DNA of 64,000 nt, from contig NZ_CP034753.1 of NCBI RefSeq assembly GCF_004006235.1, forward strand, positions 3,224,001 to 3,288,000. Reading direction: 5' to 3'. Both the position numbers and the translations under genes were made by a program. How positions within the stretch are numbered: position 1 is the first letter of the stretch; the number at the start of each line of letters is the position of its first letter. Source of the stretch: Agromyces sp. LHK192 (GTDB lineage: Bacteria; Actinomycetota; Actinomycetes; Actinomycetales; Microbacteriaceae). The notes below the pieces were generated by a model that searched no databases, had not been told where the DNA came from, and was given only the letters and a program-made list of their open reading frames with translations. Below, piece after piece: positions 1 through 7,713 of the stretch.

Positions 1-666
1 CAGCGCGGTCGCTTCGCCCGCGCGCATCCCCGTGTAGACGAGGGCGGCGAAGTACCGGCGGTAGACGCCGTCGGGAATGAGGCCGAGCAGCGTGGCGATC
101 TGCTCGAGCGTGAGCGCCCGCGACACCGGCGAAATCGACTCGCGCATGCTCGGCCGCTTCACCTCGCGGGCCGGGTTGTAGTCGATGAACCGCGACCGAC
201 GCGCGCCGTCGAGGAGGCGTGAGAGCACCGCGAGCGCATCGTTCTTGGCGGATGCCCCACCCGACCACGCGACCATCGCCGACTCGATCATCGGCGAGGT
301 GATCTCATCGAGCCGGTGCCGGCCGAGGCTCGGCTTCACGCGGAGCCGCCAGGCGACGCCGTAGCTGCGGGCCGTCGCCGGGCGAATGGAGGACTCGATC
401 GCCGGCCAGTACTTGTCGTACCACTGGTCGAGCGTCATCGAGCCGTTCGGGTTACGACCGGCGACCATCTTGGCGAGTTCGCGCTTGGCCTCGGCGAGGG
501 TGAGGAACGTGCGGGAGCGTTCGGCGGCACCGCCATCGACGCTCGGACCGACGACGCGGATCTGGTAGCGCTGGCGGTCGGCGCGCCAGCGGATGCCCTC
601 GGGCAGCGGCCGTCCCGTGCGCGGATCAACCCGCGACGGGGTGTCCTTGGTCGGCCGCCCGGCCAT
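1..666 (-). CDS. Tyrosine recombinase/phage-type integrase, partial (C-terminus off the left edge)
   Basis: Site-specific recombinase that would integrate and excise the mobile element. The reverse-strand reading frame stays open from ATG at 666 to the window edge, giving about 222 residues. It starts MAGRPTKDTP, has a basic N-terminal arm-binding-like segment, then a core-binding (SAM-like) domain around residues 75-160 (DQWYDKYWPAIESS). The beginning of the catalytic domain follows, with the family's first catalytic Arg in LVYTGMRAGEATAL near the edge. The remaining catalytic residues (H-R-H-Y) lie outside the window, so activity cannot be judged. The start overlaps the stop of the excisionase-like gene in a TGATG junction, which argues for one xis-int operon read leftward. 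The element's left attachment site should lie beyond base 1. Confidence 0.93.
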   Translation of the reverse strand, partial: MAGRPTKDTPSRVDPRTGRPLPEGIRWRADRQRYQIRVVGPSVDGGAAERSRTFLTLAEAKRELAKMVAGRNPNGSMTLDQWYDKYWPAIESSIRPATARSYGVAWRLRVKPSLGRHRLDEITSPMIESAMVAWSGGASAKNDALAVLSRLLDGARRSRFIDYNPAREVKRPSMRESISPVSRALTLEQIATLLGLIPDGVYRRYFAALVYTGMRAGEATAL

Positions 667-863
667 CAGTGTTCCGTTCCACCCCGCGCGAGCAGCTCGT
701 CGATCGTGTCGGCGCTCCAGAGCAGGTGCTTGCCCATGCGCGCGTCGGGCTCGGGGATGAGCCCGTCATGCCGCAGCTTGTCGAAGCTCGAGACGGGGAT
801 GCGACACCGCTCAGCGGCCTCGACTCGGCTCAGATACTCGACCCTCCACGCGGTGTCGGCCAT
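666..863 (-). CDS. Excisionase/MerR-like helix-turn-helix DNA-binding protein
   Basis: A 65-residue protein beginning MADTAWRVEYL. Residues 10-55 carry a winged-helix excisionase pattern: LSRVEAAERCRIPVSS (helix-turn-helix), then LRHDGLIPEPDARMGKHLLW (wing) and a C-terminal helix. Small proteins of this type usually direct recombination toward excision or act as element regulators. ATG at 863 was preferred over more upstream starts because the HTH then begins at a family-typical distance from the N-terminus. The stop overlaps the integrase ATG (TGATG), which implies translational coupling. A sigma-70-like promoter lies about 80 bases upstream. Confidence 0.8.
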   Translation of the reverse strand: MADTAWRVEYLSRVEAAERCRIPVSSFDKLRHDGLIPEPDARMGKHLLWSADTIDELLARGGTEH

Positions 864-930
864 GACGCTCCCCCTCGACTCATCGGCCGCCGGCTGGCAT
901 CTCGTGCATGCCGACCCACGCGCGGCTATT

Positions 931-980
931 TGCAAGTACCTGAGATTATCACCGCACATGGGTTTCGGCAAGTATCTGAG
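931..980. repeat. Pair of 13-base direct repeats GCAAGTAyCTGAG (third relative before the relaxase)
   Basis: GCAAGTACCTGAG (932-944) and GCAAGTATCTGAG (968-980) lie 36 bases apart in the divergent region between the xis-int operon and the gene at 1002. A third copy, GCAAGAACCTGAG, lies at 7683-7695, directly before the ribosome-binding site of the relaxase gene. Three near-copies placed at element promoters suggest an operator for an element-encoded regulator. Integrase arm sites are an alternative. Confidence 0.5.
943..971 (-). promoter_or_regulatory. Predicted sigma-70-type promoter of the xis-int operon
   Basis: On the minus strand a TTGCCG -35-like hexamer (971-966) is followed after exactly 17 bases by TAATCT (948-943), close to the sigma-70 consensus. 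It points at the excisionase-integrase pair. Both hexamers touch the direct repeats described at 931-944 and 968-980, so a repeat-binding protein would block this promoter. Prediction by eye only. Confidence 0.5.
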
Positions 981-1001
981 TTGTGTGGCTAGACTCGTGC
1001 C

Positions 1002-1715
1002 ATGGACCTACCCGAGTCCCCCTGGTGGGCGGACCAGTCTCGAGACGGACTCCTCGTCGCAGACGACCTCCCCGAAGAGTGGTACCTGCATCTCCACTTC
1101 CCGGGCGACCGAGGTGACGACCCGTCGCTCGAGATCGACGAACTGCTCGGCTACGACCGGTGGATGACCGCGCCGAATGAGCAGTACCGCGTTTCCGTGT
1201 CCGACCAGAACGAGACCATCGACGGCCGCTGGCGATGGATCGAACACATTCCGACGCACACACGCGTGATGATCCGCCTGCAGCGCCAGACGTTCGCCGT
1301 ACCGGAGGAAGTGCGCATCACGGGTGTCATCTACCTTCCTTGGCGGGTCGGCCAACCAATCACCAGCCAACTCCTCCGCGAGTTGCCGACCGCCCGCATC
1401 GAGGCCGCGATCAACAAGCGGCTGTTCGCGATGAAGCGCACCGAGACGAGATCCGGCGGCAAAATCGTGCTGCCGTCAGGCCACAGGATCAGCGAGCGCG
1501 ACCTGCTCAACCCGATCGGCGACCCGAAGAAGACGCCCGACTTCTACGAGCTGGTCGCCCTGCAGCATGGCCAGCTCACCCGGGAGGGCGACAAAAACCC
1601 GAGCGCGACGATGGCGGAGATCAATGGGGTTGCCCTCTCCACCGCGCAGGGCTGGATCACGAAGGCCCGCGAGCGCGGGCTGCTGCCGCCCGGCCGGCGA
1701 GGGCGGGCTGGCTAG
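1002..1715 (+). CDS. Conserved mobile-element hypothetical protein with C-terminal HTH-like segment
   Basis: A 237-residue protein starting MDLPESPWWADQSRDG. The last 45 residues (NPSATMAEINGVALSTAQGW, then ITKARERGLLPPGRRGRAG) read like a helix-turn-helix followed by a basic tail, so DNA binding is plausible. The rest is unassigned. From memory, proteins of this kind often sit beside integrases in actinobacterial elements; that is recollection, not a search. A TAGACT box at 990-995 lies six bases before the ATG, so the mRNA is probably leaderless. The 3' half is duplicated in broken form at 3982-4366, on the far side of a two-gene cargo. Confidence 0.7.
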   Translation: MDLPESPWWADQSRDGLLVADDLPEEWYLHLHFPGDRGDDPSLEIDELLGYDRWMTAPNEQYRVSVSDQNETIDGRWRWIEHIPTHTRVMIRLQRQTFAVPEEVRITGVIYLPWRVGQPITSQLLRELPTARIEAAINKRLFAMKRTETRSGGKIVLPSGHRISERDLLNPIGDPKKTPDFYELVALQHGQLTREGDKNPSATMAEINGVALSTAQGWITKARERGLLPPGRRGRAG

Positions 1716-1778
1716 CACCGCTTCAACGAGAAGGTTGACCTCTGGTCGCAAGACATGACAATCGCGACGATGGGCCGG

Positions 1779-3569
1779 CTACTCGCCTTCCAGCACTGCT
1801 GCGACCCAATCACCCAGTGAGTTCGCCCCGAGTCCCTCGACTAGCACGCCGGTGTCGTCTACGAGGACGGTGGTCCAAGGAGAGCTTGACCGCAAGAACT
1901 GGGCGACGCGGTTCAGCTCGTCGTCCGACAGCTCGTCATGTCGCGTCAAGTACACGACAACGTCTCCAGACTCGAGAATTTCTTGCCGCTCGATGCCTCC
2001 GGTCAGGTATTGAACGAGGTACCCAAGTCCGGCCTGTTCGTACGCACGGGATCGGAGCTCGGCGACGTTGTGCGACGCATCGATAACCGCGCTGTCGAGC
2101 ATGTCATCGCGCAAGTCTTCACCGCGCAGAATCGACTCGACGTCGGCGTGCTTAAGCCCATACGACTCGCGTAGATATTGCCGCAGTGCTTGCTGAAGGC
2201 CGTGTTTGTGGAGCTCTCGTTGCTGGGGATCCGCTGGCGACTCGCCCGCCCACAACCATGCAATTTCTTTGATGTCAGCAAGGCAATGAACGAAGATCGC
2301 CCGCCGCTTCCGCTCGCGTTGTTCCGTGGACCAGCAGTCCACCCAATGGTCAATTTCTGCCTGCACGCCACCCGAATACGAACCGCCGCGTTCCGAGCGG
2401 TCTTCTGTGTTACCCATCCCAAACAAGGGTCGATACACGAGGAACGCGTCCGTGTTGCTTACGAGGAAATGGTCTCGGAATGGCACCTCACCGATGATCA
2501 TCTTTTCGAGGGCACGGGCGTAGGGTCCAAGCTCGAGGATTGCCGGCTCTTCCGGTTCGAGGGGCAAGTCTGCCGGCCGGTCATTCTCCAGAATCGCCCC
2601 AGTTGGCGACAGATTCGGCCATCGCACTCCCAATTGGTAAGGGCGCGCCAGCGGCTTTGCCGAGTCCGGCGCGGGAGCGATCCTGAACTCATCAATCGAC
2701 GTGGGCATGATCAAATCGATGCCCTCTCCCGCGAGTCGATCACCAAGCCGATTGCTCGACAGAACCACGTCGGGCCACGGCTGGGTGCTGCCGCTCAAGA
2801 CGGCGCGGCGGGGCCGAGAGATGGGGTGCGAAAGATACGAGGTTGTCGTCCCCAGCGGGTCCGACAGAAGTTGGCGAAGTGAGCGGAATGGGTGCTTCAC
2901 CCCGAGAACTGTGAGGGGACAGCCGTGGGCGCGAGCAAGCAATTCAGCCTGCACCATGTCGAAGCGTCTCCACATGGCGATTTCCGTGAGAGTCGCATTC
3001 ACATTCTCGGCGCGAAGCTGCCACCAGACAATGCGGTCAGCTGGATCGAGCTGGTCGGCAGGGCCGCGGTATGCATCTAGCTTCTGTGACAGCAGGTGTC
3101 TGTCCAGACGTCGCTGAAGGTCGTAGATGTCTCCTTTGGAGCCAAGGCGCCGGTGAATGTCATAGATATCGTCGATCAGGAGAACCACATGGTCATATCT
3201 AAGATCGTCGACGCGAGTGATCGGTCGGCCGAGCGTTGAGTAGAGCTCGCTTCGCCGAGCCGAATAGAACGACGGGTGAAATGCGACCACCGTCGCTCCG
3301 TCGCCACTGGTGGCTGCCTCCACGAACTTGTCGTATGCCGAGTTCCAGTACTGCAGCATCACTTCTCGCGGGAAACCCTCAATGGGGTTCCGAATAGTCC
3401 TGGCTTCCCGATCAACCGACCTGAGGCGCGGGTTGGACCAGATCGCGTCATCTCCGACTATGGCGGCGTCAACATCGAGGACCGTTACATCCGAGAGCTC
3501 CCGGGCCAACTGTGCGCGCACGTCACGGAGCCCAACACCCGGTGACGCAAGCAGGGCAACTTTATGCAA
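1779..3569 (-). CDS. Large hypothetical protein of the cargo pair (possible degenerate P-loop fold)
   Basis: A 596-residue protein that I do not recognise. The start is TTG at 3569, ten bases after the stop of the 70-residue upstream gene. No better start lies close by, and the N-terminus (KVALLASPGVGLRDVRAQL) resembles the first beta-strand, loop and helix of a nucleotide kinase/P-loop fold. However, the loop has no GK[ST], so nucleotide binding is doubtful. A hydrophobic strand ending in two Asp (HVVLLIDDIYD, about residue 130) could be a Walker B-like element. No membrane segments or signal peptide are seen. GC is clearly lower than in the flanking genes. With its partner and its position between two copies of one element gene, it looks like exchangeable cargo, possibly defence; the function is unknown. 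Confidence 0.8.
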   Translation of the reverse strand: MHKVALLASPGVGLRDVRAQLARELSDVTVLDVDAAIVGDDAIWSNPRLRSVDREARTIRNPIEGFPREVMLQYWNSAYDKFVEAATSGDGATVVAFHPSFYSARRSELYSTLGRPITRVDDLRYDHVVLLIDDIYDIHRRLGSKGDIYDLQRRLDRHLLSQKLDAYRGPADQLDPADRIVWWQLRAENVNATLTEIAMWRRFDMVQAELLARAHGCPLTVLGVKHPFRSLRQLLSDPLGTTTSYLSHPISRPRRAVLSGSTQPWPDVVLSSNRLGDRLAGEGIDLIMPTSIDEFRIAPAPDSAKPLARPYQLGVRWPNLSPTGAILENDRPADLPLEPEEPAILELGPYARALEKMIIGEVPFRDHFLVSNTDAFLVYRPLFGMGNTEDRSERGGSYSGGVQAEIDHWVDCWSTEQRERKRRAIFVHCLADIKEIAWLWAGESPADPQQRELHKHGLQQALRQYLRESYGLKHADVESILRGEDLRDDMLDSAVIDASHNVAELRSRAYEQAGLGYLVQYLTGGIERQEILESGDVVVYLTRHDELSDDELNRVAQFLRSSSPWTTVLVDDTGVLVEGLGANSLGDWVAAVLEGE

Positions 3570-3578
3570 GTCGAAAGC

Positions 3579-3791
3579 TCAGCGCTCGCCTTGGGCGACT
3601 GCTGCGATCTCGCCAAGATGATCGATGATGTCGGCCTCTCCGTGATACTGCTGGCCGTCCACTTCAAGGGTGGTCTCTGGAGAATCCTCGGAGGTACGAG
3701 GAAAGTACACGATCTCTCGCTCACCGAGCGCACCGATCACCCTGGTGGGGTCCTCCGCTCGACTAACTGTTAGAAGTACTGCAGATCCCAT
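3579..3791 (-). CDS. Small hypothetical protein upstream of the 596-residue cargo gene
   Basis: A 70-residue protein starting MGSAVLLTVSRAEDP. A GGGAG motif four bases before the ATG supports the start. Compact and soluble, with no recognised domain. It shares the low GC of the downstream gene, and the two are separated by only nine bases, so they form one transcription unit. It may be a partner, antitoxin or regulator of the larger protein; no motif decides this. Confidence 0.65.
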   Translation of the reverse strand: MGSAVLLTVSRAEDPTRVIGALGEREIVYFPRTSEDSPETTLEVDGQQYHGEADIIDHLGEIAAVAQGER

Positions 3792-3981
3792 GACTCTCCC
3801 AATCTCGTGGTGGTCACGCCGTGGGTCTTACGCCGCTACGCCGGTACTGCACTGTCCGGCGCCGAACGGCCGTTCCCCCGTAGGCCCGATTGCGTGCAAT
3901 CTACACGGCGGCTCCGACATGGTCGATCACTCTCGACGGCGGGGGGTCGTTTCTCAGAACTCAAGTCAACCCTGCCGACGC

Positions 3982-4366
3982 CATCTACCTTCCTTGGCGG
4001 GCCGGCCACCGGCCACGAGCCAACTCCTCCGCGAGCTGCCGACCGCCCGCATCGAGGCCGCGATCATCGAGCGTCGCTTCGCGATGAAGCGCAAGGAGAC
4101 GATCACCGGCGGCAAGATCGTGCTGCCGTCCGGCCACAAGATCAGCGCGCGACCTGTTCAACCCGCTCGGCGGCTCGAAGAAGACGCCCGACTTCTACGA
4201 GCTGGTCACCCTGCAGCAAGGCCACCTCTCCCGGGAGGGCGACAAGAACCCGAGCGCGACGATTGCGGAGATCAACGGGGTTGCCCTATCGACAGCCCAA
4301 GGCTGGATCACGACGGCCCGCGATCGCGGGCTCCTGCCGCTCCGTCGCTGCGGGCGAGCGGGGTAG
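3982..4366 (+). pseudogene. Broken second copy of the 3' half of the gene at 1002-1715
   Basis: Bases 3982-4366 align along their whole length with 1328-1715 and share long identical runs (for example around CTCCTCCGCGAG and GCCCGCATCGAGGCCGCGATCA). The copy lacks the first ~110 codons. It has one missing base near 4010 and two missing bases near 4148 (AGCGCGCGACC against AGCGAGCGCGACC), so no single frame reads through, although the last part is back in the original frame and ends at TAG 4364-4366. It marks the far border of the low-GC cargo. Bases 3792-3981 before it show no gene. Confidence 0.8.
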
Positions 4367-4494
4367 ATCTGCACGGAGTCGGAAGCCCGCCGCGTCGTGG
4401 ATGGCTCCAATCCGAGCTACAGCTCGTGGGAACCACCGATTCGCTTGGGCGTTGTGATTCGCATTGCACTCGATCGTGACCCTAGGATTCGAAC

Positions 4495-5046
4495 GTGTCC
4501 GCCTTTCCCGCCGCTGTCGTGGCCGCTGGGCAAGTTGTACGTGGGATGCCGACACGTCAGACGGATCTGATGGAACTGTTTCAGGCGTCTGTCGTACAGG
4601 CCATCGCGGCTGCAGCCGGTTGCAACGTCAGTGCCCCGCAGGTCGACAACGGCATCGACCTCGACCTGACACATGAGCTCCCTCATGAGGAAGACATCCC
4701 TCTCCGCGTGCAGCTCAAGGCCGTGACGAGCGGCTGGAACGCCGACAGGTCCCGCATCCGCGCAAAGGTCTCATTGAAGCGGTACGACAAGATGCGGCGC
4801 GTGAACCCCTTACTGCCACAGATTCTCGTAGTCATGGACCTTCCAAGCGAGCAGGAGGACTGGATCCGCATGGAGGATCCGCACACGATTGCGCAGCACC
4901 TCTGCTACTGGGTCAACCTGGCAGGGGAACCTGAGTTCACTGGTAGCGGTGACGTCGTGACCGTGTCAGCCCCCGCGACTAACGTCTTCGATGATCTGTC
5001 GCTCTGCCAGATCATGGCGCGTATCCGAGGCGGAGGCACACCGTGA
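4495..5046 (+). CDS. DUF4365-like protein (restriction-endonuclease-like fold suspected)
   Basis: 183 residues from GTG 4495. A TAGGAT box at 4483-4488, six bases before the GTG, supports a leaderless start here rather than ATG 4546. Residues 20-130 show the DUF4365 pattern: an N-terminal helix with LMELFQASVVQAIAAAAGC, then NGIDLDLTHE, then PLRVQLKAVTSG, then PLLPQILVVMDLP. The spaced D ... QLK arrangement resembles the (D/E)xK core of PD-(D/E)xK nucleases, which is why DUF4365 proteins are suspected nucleases; that role is inferred. It overlaps the next gene by four bases (GTGA), so the two products are probably made together. Confidence 0.75.
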   Translation: MSAFPAAVVAAGQVVRGMPTRQTDLMELFQASVVQAIAAAAGCNVSAPQVDNGIDLDLTHELPHEEDIPLRVQLKAVTSGWNADRSRIRAKVSLKRYDKMRRVNPLLPQILVVMDLPSEQEDWIRMEDPHTIAQHLCYWVNLAGEPEFTGSGDVVTVSAPATNVFDDLSLCQIMARIRGGGTP

Positions 5047-6278
5047 CTATCTCCGTTAGCGACAGCCTTACGCTCCGGCGTGCGCTGCGTCGGCTCGGAT
5101 GGGCCCAGACGGGATCGTTCCGCGGTGCGCTGGAGTACTGGGCGCCGAAGAATCCAGACGGCGCCGCTCCACCGTCTATCGGACTCGACCGACTGATTGT
5201 TCCGATCGTCGACACAGCTGCAGACGCGCAGGACTTGCTAGACGATGCCTCGAACGCTCTACTCCAACGCTACGGTCGTGAGTACGCTCAGACCCTCGAA
5301 ATGATCAAACTCATGGTCGCCCGACACCTTGATGAAGTCGAGGTGCGCCGCGAGACCCCGAACAACGCTGGCTTGATTCGGTGGCAGCTTGGAGACGAAG
5401 CGATCGAGAGCACGCGAGGCATATTGTCGGCGTCAGCTCGGGCAGCGATATCCAAGAAGAAGCGGTTCGCCAGCGCGGAGAATGTGGTCTCGGAAGAGTT
5501 CCTCTCGCAGTGCTACATGGGCCAGACGAAGGTCGGCAGCTACGTCATCACCGCGCTTACGCCAGCCGAGGCCAGTATCGTTACGAGCCGCGCAAAGCCC
5601 GACCCGAAGCGCCCTTCGCCCCGCGTTGCAGGCCGACTCATCACCGATACCCTTGTCGGTTCTCTCGAAGCAGTCAAGGACGCTATCGCCGAGGCGCACA
5701 GATCCCGGGAAGACCAAGTCAACGATGCCTTCGAGCTCGCTGTCATGTCTGGCGTCTCCTATGAACTACTCGCAGCACTCGAGCCGCTGACTCGGGAAAC
5801 CGAGTCGAGTATCCAAGTCGCATACTTCCGGACGGGCCGCGACGACCTTGACGAGGAACCCGTTCAGCAGCCGACGCACGAGATTACGTTCACCCCGGAG
5901 GACAGCAAGATCATCGCACAGGCGCGCGCCTACTTTGCGAAGACACCAGACCCCAGGCCAATGCGCCTCACAGGCGAAGTTACGGATCTAAAGAACTCGT
6001 CAGCCGCGGCTGAACATCGCATTAAGCTCGCGACCCGCGTCAACGGTAGGCCGCGCACCGTCACGGTCAACCTCACGGCCGACCAATACGCACATGCAGT
6101 CGACGCGCACGGTCAGGAACGCATGTTCACGGTGTTCGGTGAGCTTGAGACACGGCAACGCGGGGCATACGTCGAAACTCCCGAGACAGTCCGCGTTGAG
6201 AATACGTTGGTGTCCGATGAGGTACGGTCAAGCGGAAGCCCACGGTCCGACGTTCCGCCTCCCCCGCTTTTCGAATAG
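5043..6278 (+). CDS. Hypothetical protein coupled to the DUF4365-like gene
   Basis: A 411-residue protein starting at GTG 5043, which overlaps the stop of the previous gene. I do not recognise a named domain. Visible features are a charged, soluble sequence; an N-terminal module (residues 1-75) followed by a helical stretch; a central conserved-looking patch SQCYMGQTKVGSYVITALTP near residue 160; and a C-terminal beta-rich part (residues 310-390) ending in a proline-rich tail. The tight coupling suggests a two-component system, with the DUF4365 protein as possible nuclease and this as partner or sensor. Its place in a mobile element fits a defence role, but nothing in the sequence proves it. 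Confidence 0.75.
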   Translation: MTISVSDSLTLRRALRRLGWAQTGSFRGALEYWAPKNPDGAAPPSIGLDRLIVPIVDTAADAQDLLDDASNALLQRYGREYAQTLEMIKLMVARHLDEVEVRRETPNNAGLIRWQLGDEAIESTRGILSASARAAISKKKRFASAENVVSEEFLSQCYMGQTKVGSYVITALTPAEASIVTSRAKPDPKRPSPRVAGRLITDTLVGSLEAVKDAIAEAHRSREDQVNDAFELAVMSGVSYELLAALEPLTRETESSIQVAYFRTGRDDLDEEPVQQPTHEITFTPEDSKIIAQARAYFAKTPDPRPMRLTGEVTDLKNSSAAAEHRIKLATRVNGRPRTVTVNLTADQYAHAVDAHGQERMFTVFGELETRQRGAYVETPETVRVENTLVSDEVRSSGSPRSDVPPPPLFE

Positions 6279-6672
6279 ATCGCCGACGCTGGCCAACGCG
6301 CCGAAGGGGTCACCCAGCCGAAGTTTTGACGGGCCTGGAACGTAGTTCAACGTGCCGATGGGTTCCTGCCGTTCTGCGGCTTTGGGCTGCGACTCCAAGT
6401 TGCGGCCCTCGCCGCCCACACCGCGTGACTTTGATCGGTTGCTGCCGCAACGCCGCCCGACGATCCAGAGTCCTGGATGCCAGGGTGTTTACGCTCACGC
6501 AACGCCTACAGTTACTTGTCGTTGGCTGGCTCGATCAAACGTTGAGCGCTCGATCGCACATCTCTCAATTGGCTCTCCCAAAGTTCTACCGAGCAGGACC
6601 ATGCGGGAGTCTCGGGCATGAGAGAGACGGGGTGTACCCGGGCGAAGACCAATCTTCTGCGACACTGTCCCC
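6279..6672. other. Intergenic region, no gene supported
   Basis: About 390 bases between the 411-residue gene and the HEPN-like gene. Open frames here have no good start or coding-like codon use. No strong hairpin, tRNA-like fold or repeat was seen. A GACACT box at 6661-6666, six bases before GTG 6673, may be the -10 of the next gene. Confidence 0.4.
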
Positions 6673-7587
6673 GTGACCAACGCCGCCACCGGAGTTCCCC
6701 GCGAGCCTGACTCTGGCGCCAGACTGTCGACCCTTTTTGCCGGCGTGGAGCCGCCATTCATTGACTTCGACAGGCAACTGTCCGCGACCGCCTTGCAATG
6801 GCAGGCGCACGGCAACGATGCTGATTTCGCCGAGATGTCGGCGGTCGTGAGCCGCGTCGAACCCGGTCGGATGTACGTCATCATCGGGCGGATCGCCTCC
6901 GCTGGTGAGCAGCTAGCACTGGCCGGCCTCGCCTATCGAGACGCCCGAGCGTGGCTGACGAATGGCGCCGCGGGAGACACAGCACGCGTCCCCGCTCGCG
7001 CTCTCGCCGAAGTGGTGAGCTACTTCGCCCTCAGTGCAGCACACGGGCTTGCAAACGTGACGGCTCGGCTACTCGCGCTTGAGCTTAGAAGTCGGGCGAT
7101 CCTCACTTCCCGGGAAAAGCAGAGTGGCGGTTTCGCGCCATTCGACCCGAGGGATGCTGGATGGCTACCGATCAACGCGCGGACCGTCGATTCGCTGGAG
7201 GCGGCGGCGGTTCACCATCAACCTTCCGTCACGCAACTTATCGCGCAGGTGCGGGACCTCATCGACGATCCAGACTGGGCGCGACTCGTTGAGCGGCGGC
7301 ATACCGACTTCCACCGCTGGCGCCCTCAATCGATTGAGGGTGGCGTTGCCCCGAACTCTCCGTGGCTTGAGTTTGACGACTATCAGGTGCTTGCTGTGCG
7401 CGACGGGGGCAGGCTCGTCCCTGATGACCACGCGAGACTGATCGCTGAAGCAGGACACGGGCTCGAGCGCCTCGAGGCGGCGATGCGGTCATGGATCGAC
7501 CTGTTCGCTGGCGCCCGCCACGATGTACTCACATACGTTCTGGCGAAGTCAATGGACAACGTCGAGATCGACGTACGCGACGAATAG
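6673..7587 (+). CDS. Hypothetical protein with HEPN-like Rx4-6H motif
   Basis: 304 residues starting at GTG 6673; a GACACT box six bases upstream fits a leaderless start. The middle is strongly helical (LAEVVSYFALSAAHGLANVT). Around residue 210 the segment WARLVERRHTDFHRWRP contains R-x4-H (RHTDFH), placed after a helix as in HEPN-fold ribonucleases and Cthe_2314-type HEPN proteins. HEPN proteins often act as toxins or RNases in defence and toxin-antitoxin systems. The assignment rests on this motif and the helical context only. It lies alone between the DUF4365 pair and the relaxase. Confidence 0.6.
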   Translation: MTNAATGVPREPDSGARLSTLFAGVEPPFIDFDRQLSATALQWQAHGNDADFAEMSAVVSRVEPGRMYVIIGRIASAGEQLALAGLAYRDARAWLTNGAAGDTARVPARALAEVVSYFALSAAHGLANVTARLLALELRSRAILTSREKQSGGFAPFDPRDAGWLPINARTVDSLEAAAVHHQPSVTQLIAQVRDLIDDPDWARLVERRHTDFHRWRPQSIEGGVAPNSPWLEFDDYQVLAVRDGGRLVPDDHARLIAEAGHGLERLEAAMRSWIDLFAGARHDVLTYVLAKSMDNVEIDVRDE

Positions 7588-7713
7588 TCCGATCACAGCC
7601 CTTTCATCGATTGCCAAAGGTCACCGTCCAACGCGATCGGCCCACTGACCATCTGAATGGACGTATGCTACCGTAGGTAGTTGCAAGAACCTGAGCTAGC
7701 TCGGAGGAAGGCG

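Noticed and set aside
316..1167. Plus-strand frame of 283 codons across the integrase/excisionase region
   Set aside because: The minus strand there encodes clear integrase and excisionase proteins; the plus frame has no motifs.
6326..6676. 116-codon frame in the gap before the HEPN-like gene
   Set aside because: No start signal, Cys/Arg/Ser-rich translation and no domain; more likely non-coding.
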